From Thunnus maccoyii (Eukaryota > Chordata > Actinopteri > Scombriformes > Scombridae): 64,000 nt of DNA. This document shows positions 9,601 through 16,600 of the stretch, in pieces. The DNA lies in NCBI RefSeq assembly GCF_910596095.1, contig NC_056544.1:7952655-8016654 (forward strand), read 5' to 3'. The notes beneath the pieces were generated by a model. It was not told the DNA's origin, made no database searches, and saw only the letters and a list, made by a program, of their open reading frames with translations. Each line of letters starts with the position of its first letter. Position 1 is the stretch's first letter. Both the position numbers and the translations under genes were made by a program.

Positions 9601-12390
9601 CCCTTGGCAATGACGAAAACTCACCGTTTTGATAACTTTTAATCTCCTATGTCTGTAGATGATACAGACCGAATTCCAAGTGGCTGAGGTCAAATCTCTA
9701 GGAGGAGTTCGTTAAAGTATGCAGGCTGGAAATGACCAAATCGGTGTCAAAATCGCAACTTTGACACAAAATGGCCGACTTCCTGTTGGCGTTAGGGTAT
9801 GTGTCCAAGAGACTTTTTGGTGCGACTGGTCATGATACATATGCATACTGAATTTCGTTCTCCTACGACAATCTGTATCGAGGGGCTCAATTTTCCTAAT
9901 TTCCTAGGGGGCGCTATCGAGCCATTTTGCCCCGCCTTTTTGCGAGACCCATAAAATATCAAATTTTTCACCACTTCTGATGTATGTGCAAAGTTTAACA
10001 ACTTTTCGTGCACGTTTAGGCCCTCAAAAATGCGTTTGTTTCGGAAGAATAATAATAATAGAGAAGAATTCCTTGAATTACAATAGGGCTTCGCACCGGT
10101 AGGTGCTCGGGCCCTAATGAGTGATATCAAAATGATAAATGCAGTATATTTTTCATATCAGGAATCATTCTATTGTCAAACATCAGAGAGTCTATCAATT
10201 TAGACCCTTTTCACCACATTACCACCAGTTAACAAGTGATCTAACAAATTAACCTTTAGCCTTTTCAGGGGAAAGAATATTTCATTTTTCCTATACAGAG
10301 TATAATCCTTCTTTATTTTGCCTTTTGAATCAGGGATGTCTACGAGAAATTTCAATATTTTTATTAAAAAAAGAGAGGCATTTTGGATTATGGATTTCCA
10401 AAGTTTATCTCTGGGGGGCATGAATGAAGATTTCGCAATTAATGAGTTTCTGTAGTGGTTTTTTAATACCTCTCATTTATGTGGATTTGTAGTGTTTTTT
10501 ATGATATATTTTTTATGATATATCTTTCATGATGGAATTTTTAAATGATGTATTATGATTTTTTATTTTTTATCACTTTTTAATTTTTATTTTTATTTTT
10601 TATTTTTAATCAATTTATATTGTTGTACTATGCATCTTTCTGCTCCCTCTATACACAGCACTTTATAAAGCCTGTATGCCATATCTAATTGGCACATTTT
10701 TGGATGAACCCAAGTACCACCCCCTAGTTGCACCTTTCTAGTTAAGGGACCAAATATGGTGTCACCCATGTTCCTTCTTGGACACTCCCCTTGCGTCTGT
10801 TAATCTTGGACAACGATTGGCCTGAAACCATATGACCATATATCCAACCCATCTTTGTAGATGTCCTATTGGCTGATAATATGATTGGTTGTCTTTTATA
10901 TATATATATATATTTTTAACTTTTTTTACATTTACAGTAAAATTTACAACATTCCTATTTAAATCCGTCCCATTAGCAGGTTTGGGAAAAATCACTTTGG
11001 ATTTTTGGTCTATAAGACATTTTTGAATGAAGTCTGTCTTGAACCAGGTATTTGATATAGAGTCAGGATGCGCATACCTACTGTATAAGCACATAATGAG
11101 GAGAAGTTTAAAGAAAATTGAAAGTGAAATTAAAGCTGAATAGAAAGTGAGTATTTATTAATTACCAACTAATGCTTATAAAATAGAGCTTTACTTCAAA
11201 CAATGAAATGAGAACCTCCTGATTTGTAAAGGGGACGTCAAATGATTTCAGCTCTGCTTTGCTGTTCTACGTTTTTAATATTGTAAGTATTTTAAGAAAT
11301 TAGTTCTTTTCACCACATTACCACCAGTTAGCAAGCAATCTAACAAATGCACCTTTAGCCTTTTCAGGGGAAAGAATATTTCATTTTTCCTATACAGAGT
11401 ATAATCCTTCTTTATTTTGCCTTTTGAATCAGGGATGTCTACAAGAAATTTCACTGTTTTTAATAATTACAGTACAGCATATTTTTCACCCAAAAAACTG
11501 ATTGCACATTTACAACATTCATATTTAAATCCGTCCCATTAGCAGGTTTGGGAAAAATCATTTTGTATTTTTGGTCTATAAGACATTTTTGAATGAAGTC
11601 TGTCTTAAACCAGGTATTTGATATGGAGTCAGGATGTGCATACCTACTGTATAAGCACATAATGAGGAGAAGTTTCAAGAAAATTGAAAGTGAAATTAAA
11701 ACTTGTAAGAATTGAGTAATAGCACTGAATCCTAAATAGAGTAGATAAAAAAATATAAATCTGGTGCCTCATTCAGGTCACTATCAGTGATTACAGAGGC
11801 AGAAGTGTATTTAGATGTCAGCTTTGAAATGACTGTTGACACTTTCTGTCTGCTGTTTTCAGAACCATTCACCTGAGAAACATTAACATTATTTTGACAG
11901 TAGACTGTCAGCTGTGAAATGCACATGATGACAGCAGAAACTCGGTGTGATAGCATATAGTGAAGTATAAATATTAATTTAAGTCATATACTGGTAACAA
12001 ATAAACAACAAAGCGTTAACATTTCCTTTTTAACGTAGTTTGGACCACTTGGGAAGCCAGACACAAGTTAGCCATCATAATGACGTTAGTTTTATGGGAA
12101 CTTCCTAGATAATGCAAGGCAGTATGTTAACTGACATAAAATGTAGGCCTACATGCACAGTGGTTAAATTAAGTTCATACCGGTTGGTTATGCGTTGGGT
12201 TCCAGTTTGAAAAATCGCAGTTGTTGGCACACGGAACAGAGCCGCATTGTTCGGTCATTAGTTGGTGGAAAACTGTTATTTCCTCTTCGATGAACGGCTC
12301 CAGATATTCGCGAAGACATCCTAAGATAATAACGCATTTCAAACAATTCATGGTTTCAGACTTTCCATTCAATTCCCGAATGATGTCCAT
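605..12390 (-). CDS. CXorf38-like: Left CXorf38-like (DUF4559) gene, whole coding span
   Basis: Multi-exon gene, product of unknown function related to human CXorf38. Coding exons in order: 12181-12390, 7500-7637, 7241-7366, 6192-6344, 4171-4248, 3884-4075, 3021-3098, 1767-1845, then either 1193-1326 or 605-660. All junctions are phase 0 except the last (phase 1), and all introns read GT/AG. Predicted length is 395 aa, or 369 aa with the alternative end. The family match is seen in exon 1 (a short alpha-helical start ending with paired Cys), exon 2 (C-x2-C, then H-H, N-G, and a W-E-V-A-K end), exon 3 (acidic, A-L-L) and exon 4 (R163-N-S-I-M-H168). Exons 5-6 are charged, coiled-coil-like helix absent from the right paralogue. 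It lies head to tail with the right paralogue, about 1.1 kb away, which suggests tandem duplication. I inferred the exon joins by eye; no transcript was available. Family assignment is firm, the 3' end less so. Confidence 0.72.
651..838. repeat. Duplicated block carrying last-exon acceptor, copy 1
   Basis: About 187 bases repeated at 1317-1503 with roughly 90 percent identity. Both copies hold the same CTACAG acceptor and GTATGAACAGC exon start (minus strand). Confidence 0.85.
1193..1326 (-). CDS. Left CXorf38-like gene, terminal exon 9 (longer option)
   Basis: Acceptor CTACAG|GTATGAACAGC, phase 1. With the G from exon 8 it codes GMNSPVVVRVSRLKIWD and on to HLSEMD, stop TAA at 1193-1195; 44 codons. 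The phase match to exon 8 and an open frame throughout support it. No canonical poly(A) signal lies between this stop and the second terminal exon. Confidence 0.5.
1317..1503. repeat. Duplicated block carrying last-exon acceptor, copy 2
   Basis: Direct repeat of 651-838, offset about 666 bases. Outside the block the two regions differ. Confidence 0.85.
1767..1845 (-). CDS. Left CXorf38-like gene, exon 8 (duplicated exon, copy 2)
   Basis: 79 bases between ACTGCAG|GCT and TTAG|GTAAGA. It enters in phase 0 and leaves in phase 1. Product starts AVEQEASESFW and ends AQPKL. One base longer than its sister exon 7, and this shift fits the phase 1 acceptors of both possible last exons. If read through, the frame closes soon after in a short hydrophobic tail. 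Confidence 0.55.
1841..2186. repeat. Duplicated exon-plus-intron block, copy beside exon 8
   Basis: Direct repeat of 3094-3434. About ten substitutions and one 6-base gap over roughly 335 bases. It covers the acceptor of exon 8 and the adjoining intron. Confidence 0.9.
3021..3098 (-). CDS. Left CXorf38-like gene, exon 7 (duplicated exon, copy 1)
   Basis: Twenty-six codons between ACTGCAG|GCT and TTG|GTAAGA, phase 0 to 0. Product starts AVKQKVIDDIG and ends VQQEFL. The upstream intron is a near-identical copy of the intron upstream of exon 8. Because both ends are phase 0 it can be skipped without loss of frame. Confidence 0.6.
3094..3434. repeat. Duplicated exon-plus-intron block, copy beside exon 7
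   Basis: Sister of 1841-2186, offset about 1.25 kb, same orientation. It carries the acceptor of exon 7. Confidence 0.9.
3565..3800. repeat. Interspersed repeat (family shared with 42630-43045)
   Basis: Shares stretches with 42630-43045 (cagcagacacagagcaacatt-like start, tagctgctaaatgct, cagcaagttgctag). It overlaps the open frame extension after exon 6. Confidence 0.6.
3884..4075 (-). CDS. Left CXorf38-like gene, exon 6 (coiled coil)
   Basis: Sixty-four codons from TTTTAG|GCT to ACT|GTTAGA, phase 0. Strongly charged heptad-like sequence (VEELEKTLSERDEEIKTL and on to MIEAMNT), typical of coiled coil. The open frame runs on to a stop at 3695, but that extension reads into an interspersed repeat (about 3565-3800), so I end the exon at the weak GTTAGA donor. 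An earlier phase 0 donor, AAG|GTACAG, near 3926 is an alternative. Confidence 0.65.
4171..4248 (-). CDS. Left CXorf38-like gene, exon 5
   Basis: Twenty-six codons between TTTCAG|ATT and GTT|GTAAGA, phase 0. Sequence is IQHLDLILFARDN and then a Glu/Lys-rich helix (EELEDKL). It has no counterpart recognised in the right gene; probably the start of the coiled coil. Confidence 0.68.
5305..5460. repeat. Interspersed repeat fragment
   Basis: Contains CACTTAATTAGGAACACC and GCAATCCAATACAA, hallmarks of a repeat seen widely in teleost genomes (recalled, not searched). It lies in intron 4 of the left CXorf38-like gene; the rest of that intron (4249-6191) is AT-rich with nothing I recognise. Confidence 0.5.
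6192..6344 (-). CDS. Left CXorf38-like gene, exon 4 (R-N-x-x-M-H motif)
   Basis: Fifty-one codons, acceptor TTTTAG|GTT and donor GAG|GTACAT. It begins VSFVRNSIMHSPYY. The RNSIMHS stretch matches RNELMHS in the right paralogue and RNEIMHS in human CXorf38. It continues as a Lys-rich helix. R-x4-H of this kind is the active-site signature of HEPN domains; that link is my inference. Confidence 0.8.
6362..6672. repeat. Interspersed repeat (GCTGCAACTAAC type)
   Basis: Starts GGCTGCAACTAACC and ends near CAATTAATTGTTGCTG, with internal GTCCGACCAACAGTCC and CGATTATCAAAATAGTTGCA. A common teleost repeat. The same internal motifs recur in the inverted repeat at 51350-51890. Lies in intron 3. Confidence 0.7.
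7241..7366 (-). CDS. Left CXorf38-like gene, exon 3
   Basis: Forty-two codons, acceptor TTTCAG|GTG and donor GAG|GTAAAT, phase 0. The segment DFDIAALLCLMNQCKHF corresponds to [17 protein letters not shown] in the right paralogue. This is the helix just before the R-N-x-x-M-H exon. Confidence 0.8.
7500..7637 (-). CDS. Left CXorf38-like gene, exon 2
   Basis: Forty-six codons, acceptor TTGCAG|ATT and donor AAG|GTAAGT, phase 0 on both sides. It contains CEVC (C-x2-C), a THH motif, NQNG and the end KWEVAK. Human CXorf38 has the same layout (CQVC, RHH, NRNG, AWEVAK). A Cys present here in the human protein and in the right paralogue is Ser in this copy (WTNS against WDNC), so a metal site, if there is one, may be altered. 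Confidence 0.8.
7902..7973 (-). other. Unassigned exon-like block C, copy 2
   Basis: Seventy-two bases, open in phase 0, between a TAG acceptor and GAA|GTAAAG. Product NSKAELKSFDVPFTNQ and on to LMSLFE. A near-identical copy with the same frame lies at 11195-11266. Not matched to any known protein, and absent from human CXorf38. Could be a cassette exon of the left CXorf38-like gene or a relic of another gene. Confidence 0.35.
8145..10113. repeat. Interspersed element of about 2 kb with internal duplications
   Basis: Begins TTAAAGCTGCAAGCAGCGAT near GGGCCCTCGCG and ends GGTAGGTGCTCGGGCCCTAA. Inside, motifs such as CTTCCTGTTGCCAGTAGGTG (9117 and 9423) and AGGAGGAGTTCGTTAAA (about 8615 and 9700) recur, so it is built from 0.3 and 1.1 kb units. 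No protein is encoded. Teleost elements with these ends are common (recalled). It sits in intron 1 and separates blocks B and C of the exon-like array. Confidence 0.75.
10200..10360 (-). other. Unassigned exon-like block B, copy 2
   Basis: Open frame reading DIPDSKGKIKKDYTLYRKNE, then FFPLKRLKVNLLDHLL, stop at 10200. Near-identical copy at 11302-11442. Few changes between copies and both open. Protein not recognised. Confidence 0.35.
10930..11095 (-). other. Unassigned exon-like block A, copy 2
   Basis: Open frame with YAHPDSISNTWFKTDFIQKC and PKPANGTDLN. Copy 1 at 11505-11680 is nearly the same. A TACAGTAG acceptor-like sequence precedes it. Protein not recognised. Confidence 0.35.
11195..11266 (-). 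other. Unassigned exon-like block C, copy 1
   Basis: Same as 7902-7973 apart from a few bases; frame and GTAAAG donor are kept. Confidence 0.35.
11302..11442 (-). other. Unassigned exon-like block B, copy 1
   Basis: Same frame as 10200-10360, with two amino-acid changes in the last third (N to H, H to C) and no stop until beyond the block. Confidence 0.35.
11505..11680 (-). other. Unassigned exon-like block A, copy 1
   Basis: Open frame with the TWFKTDF and PKPANGTDLN motifs, duplicated at 10930-11095. Order on the minus strand is A-B-C, then A-B-(2 kb element)-C. Confidence 0.35.
11732..11872 (-). other. Possible alternative exon after exon 1
   Basis: Strong acceptor (TTTCTCAG|GTG), then 46 open codons (VNGSENSRQKVSTVISK, TSASVITDSDLNEAPDL) and a TAG stop at 11732. 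Phase 0, so it joins exon 1 in frame and would give a 116-aa short form. No homologue recognised. Confidence 0.35.
12181..12390 (-). CDS. Left CXorf38-like gene, exon 1
   Basis: Seventy codons, ending CCG|GTATGA. The start ATG at 12390 has G at -3 and G at +4. The segment NCLKCVIILGCLREYLEPFI lines up with the exon 1 helix of the right paralogue ([20 protein letters not shown]) and of human CXorf38. It ends in a Cys pair (C-x3-C). It lacks the Lys-Asn-Trp start of that helix seen in the paralogue, so it has drifted. Confidence 0.75.
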
Positions 12391-12421
12391 ACCTTAACAA
12401 ATTTTTTTTTTTACAGGATGA

Positions 12422-12439
12422 TACCTGTACGTACAGGTA
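12422..12439. promoter_or_regulatory. Perfect 18-base palindrome upstream of left gene
   Basis: TACCTGTACGTACAGGTA is its own reverse complement. It lies 32 bases before the start codon of the left CXorf38-like gene, next to a TATATA at 12441-12446. Probably in the core promoter or 5' leader. Confidence 0.5.
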
Positions 12440-12440
12440 A

Positions 12441-12446
12441 TATATA
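12441..12446 (-). promoter_or_regulatory. TATA-like element, left CXorf38-like gene
   Basis: TATATA about 50 bases before the ATG at 12390. Upstream at 12521-12537 (minus strand) is GAAATGAAACCAAAAC, an interferon-response-like run. Position-based call only. Confidence 0.35.
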
Positions 12447-13504
12447 AAGCACACGCCCCTGTGATTGGGTCGCCTCCGCCAATCAGGAGGCTGGAAAGTC
12501 TCACATCGCCTTATGTCTTGGTTTTGGTTTCATTTCAGGAATGTTTGCTTTCCGTTTGTGACTGATTTAGTTTTCATTTTGACCAGATTCTGTACTCCAC
12601 CAAAATTTTGAGCAACGTTTGAACTGTTTTCCTATGTCACACATTTCATAAATAGTTTAAAACACCAACAAAAAGCTTTCATAACTTACACATTTAATAT
12701 AGTTGACCACAACAATGGTTACCAATTTCTCTGCAGACTGTTACTTTTATTGCAGTATTTTTGCAGTGAGGTACTGCTACTTTAACTCAAGTAAATGATC
12801 TGCATAATTCTTCCACCACTGAATGAAGCTTATCAAATGTTTTTCAAGTTTAGAATAAGGTTACAAATGATAAAGTTAGGTTTAGGCTGGAAACACATGA
12901 TTTCAGGTTTCCCAAGAGATTAGGTTATGGTTATGTTTGCATTAGTTTGTGGATGGTTAATGTGAGACATTAGTTGTGGTTAATGTCAATGGTAAGGATC
13001 AGGAAGGGCCTTCCATCTCTTGACCCTAAACGTCTGCAGGATCTGTTTGGTCAGGATCAGGCTGCACCACCAAAGTACCAGCATAGTATCACACTGTGAA
13101 AGTAGTGCATAAAAATCATGACTCTTCTTAAACACCAGAACAGAAATTCCCACAATATCTTGACAATAAAGCGCTGTCCAATAAGACTGAATAGATATGA
13201 GTCTGATTTCCATGATTTAATGGAAACTTAAAGCATCTTCTAGCAAGTTCTGGGCAGGTGCATATACATTATTATTATTTACTTATGGTCTAAACTGTAG
13301 CTTGTTCATGAACATCTGCCAGACAATAAGACAAACAGCAATATATAAACATAATCATGATTACAAATAAAAATAAAACAATGAGTAAAACAAACAAGCA
13401 GAGCAGACAAAGCTAAATGTTATAATCTCTCTTTGACAATGATTCAATATTTTGTGGCTGTATAAGCACTTGGGTCCATTTCTGTTCTGTGCACATTTTT
13501 ATTT
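12447..13504. other. Region between the two CXorf38-like genes
   Basis: Holds the upstream region of the left gene, a tail of an interspersed repeat at about 12738-12825 (ends ATTCTTCCACCACTGAATG) and, near 13505, the 3' end of the right gene (AATAAA at 13498-13503 and ATTAAA at 13216-13221, minus strand). No further gene seen. Confidence 0.5.
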
Positions 13505-13609
13505 TCAGGCCTTCAGTGAGTCGATGGCTTGGAGCTCTGCAGAAAACCTCTCGGCCAGATCTCTGTTGGCCTTCAGGAAACCACCCAGGGTCATCAGCTG
13601 CTCAGCATC
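13505..13609 (-). CDS. Right CXorf38-like gene, exon 6 and stop
   Basis: Thirty-four codons and TGA (13505-13507) after [29 protein letters not shown], a short C-terminal helix like the human EFLRNNEDLR segment. Confidence 0.82.
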   Translation of the reverse strand, partial: DAEQLMTLGGFLKANRDLAERFSAELQAIDSLKA

Positions 13610-16600
13610 CTGAAAAAAGAGAGAGCTGGTTGAAGTCATGTGACATCTTTATATACATCTTTAATATCACGCATTGACTACTGCAGCTCCTTACTGGCAG
13701 GCCTCCCCGCATGTACGTTCAAACCTCTGCAGATGATCTAGAACGTGGCGGTGCGTCTGGTCTTTAACCAGCCCAAAACAGCACATCACCCCGCTGTTGA
13801 TATCTCCCTCCACTGGCTCCAAGTTGCTGCCCGCATCAAATTCCAAACCCTGACATTCGCTTACAAAACAGCGACTAAAACGGCTCCTGTCTACCTAAAC
13901 TCCCTCATTCAGGTCTACACTCCCTCCCCTTCACTAGGCCCTGCCAATGAAAGGCACCTGGTACCACCTTCACAACAGGAGTCGCTAGCTAGACTCTTCT
14001 CCTCTGCAGTTCCCCGGTGGTGGAACAAGTTATCAAACTCTGTTCGATCTGCAGAGTCTCTCTTAATCTTTAAGAAAAGACTAAAGACTCAGTTCTTTTG
14101 CGAACACCTCTGCACTTCATGGACTGAAGGTAGAGAAAAAACAAAAAGACAAAAATTTAAAAAACAAAACAAAACAAAAAAAAACTGCTTCTTTGCAATC
14201 TACGCACTCAATGCATCGCATTGCTTAGTCGTGTTGTTGTCTCCTGACTAGATCCCTGCTTGTGTTGTATCAGTCTCAGATGAAGGTCGCTTTGGATAAA
14301 AGCGTCTGCTAAATGAAATTGTAAGTTGTAATCTGTCTTTTTTATATATTATGTGTATGAGTGCAAGTGCACATGCATATTATACAAATATTCAATCTAA
14401 CATTTATCACTGGTAAGATCACAACTCCATGAAAATCAGATCAGGTCATTCAGCTGCATAAGGGGAGTCTCAACATGAATCCGTGGTTAACAGGAAGCTG
14501 TGCTCTTATCTAGACTATAACTGTTCTCAAAGTGTTGTATAATAAGATACTATGCAAAACCTCATGTGGACCAACTGGTGCAGAATCTGCAGATAAAAAT
14601 TGGTTTCTTGTTTTGGAATAAAGCATGTTTAGGACAGGAAACCCTCTGTGCAATCAACCATCATGTCTGTGTTTGACTATGGAGATATCCTGTACTCTCC
14701 TGTCGCTGACTCCACCTTAATTCATCCCACTGGATAAATTCAAACTTTTAATTTTGAACATTTTTGAAGATGTCTCTGTGTGACTCGCTGTGTTTTGTTG
14801 TCTTATCTCTGTTCTGCTTCTCCTGCTGATCTAACATCTCCCCCTGCTAAACAGCTCTTGATCTAAACAGGACCACCTGTTTGAATAATATATACATATA
14901 TATATATAAAAATTTGTTCTTCGTACCAGTGTCTTTGTATCGTCATCAACAGGAGCAGCAGCAGCATGAAGTAACTCCTGCAGCCTCTCTTGTAGCAACT
15001 CAGCCTCCCATTGACTGATCAAGTCAGCGTTGATCTTCAACTGGCTCGCAGAATCAGACTCTAATCCAACCGAGTCAGCAGAATCCATCTGGTCCTGACC
15101 AGAGGCATATATTGACAAATCAACGCTCAGCATCTGGAAGAAAAACAAAGAAAATGCACGCAAACTGTGACGGAACACAACACTACATTTCAACGGGATC
15201 AGTGAACAAACACAGACAAACATGCTCACATCGTTTATCTGTTGTTCAACTGCTGCCATTTCTGGTACGTTGCTGAACTGTCGCACAAGGTGTGTCAGAG
15301 ACGTCTGGTAGCGCCTCATCCAGTCGTCCCTCACTCGGAAATCACTAGAATGCATCAACTCATTCCTGTATCGTATCACCTGGAACCACACACACACACA
15401 CACACACACGTTACAGAATACCATTTATAACAACAAATTATCACATACTGCAAAAAAAAAAAAAAAAAAAAAGAATCCCGTCCCATTAATATTGACTTCC
15501 AGCGAGATGCCATCTCTCTCTGGGTCAATCTAACAAATACACTCACATCACTCATATCTCTCCATAATTCTTTCTCAGGCCAGTCACAGTCATTTTTCAA
15601 AACTAGGTTTGGGATGCAATATATTTATAATGTGTTTAATTATAAACATATGAAAATAAGGTGTGAGACTGAGTGTAATATACATTTACACTGAGTGCAA
15701 ATTATTTCTTTTAGTCAACACACATAGCAATTTAAATTATGATGTAGTCAAATGTGCATTATAAACTTTATTTTACTGACTGTAGTGTGCTTAATTCTAT
15801 TATTCTCTCTATTCATACTGCTTCTGATGTTTTTCATTGTTTCATCACTTCCTACTGTTTATATCCTTTTCACGTCAACCGTTATCTAGATTATTATTGT
15901 TTACTTCTCTGACATCTTGTTGTGTCAAACAGTGAAAATGGAAATCCAGTTTATGCATGTGCACACTGTCTCACAATGAGAGAGTTTATTTAATAGAACC
16001 ATGCATGCATGTGGCTTTATCGTGCGCATATTTTCACATTTGTGCACACACACACAGAGATTTAGTCTGCTTCTGCTAAAAAAAAAAAGCCATGTGATAA
16101 TTCTCTGACTTAAAGACTTGAGAAGGACTGACCAAAAGTAGCCTTACAGGCCCGTTTTAATAATATATATAATAATATATAAAAGGCATGTGTGTTTACC
16201 TCTTTCACATGTTTTACATCCACACTGAAATAATTACAGTAGTTGATCAGGTTGAGCAGAGCAGAGGCATCGCATTCATGTGCACCCTTCACTTTTACCT
16301 GACCTCGAGGCATATAAGCCTACAGGAAGAGAAAGAGAGAGAGACCTCCATCAGACGCACACGTTCAGGTGAATCTTTAACACCTGCTGCAGACTGCTTG
16401 AAACCTTCAAGTATTTAAGTCATATTTTCCTTTCAACAAGTCAAAAATGCAGCAAGTTTGACTTTACTTGACCATGTGATAAGATCATTTGACAAATTTC
16501 GCTTGATTTTCTGAAACACTCTCTGAACATTCAGTGCAATCTCCGCATCAGCTCGAAGTGAGCAGCGCAGCAACTTCATTGGTCTGGCAAAAGGCCGTCA

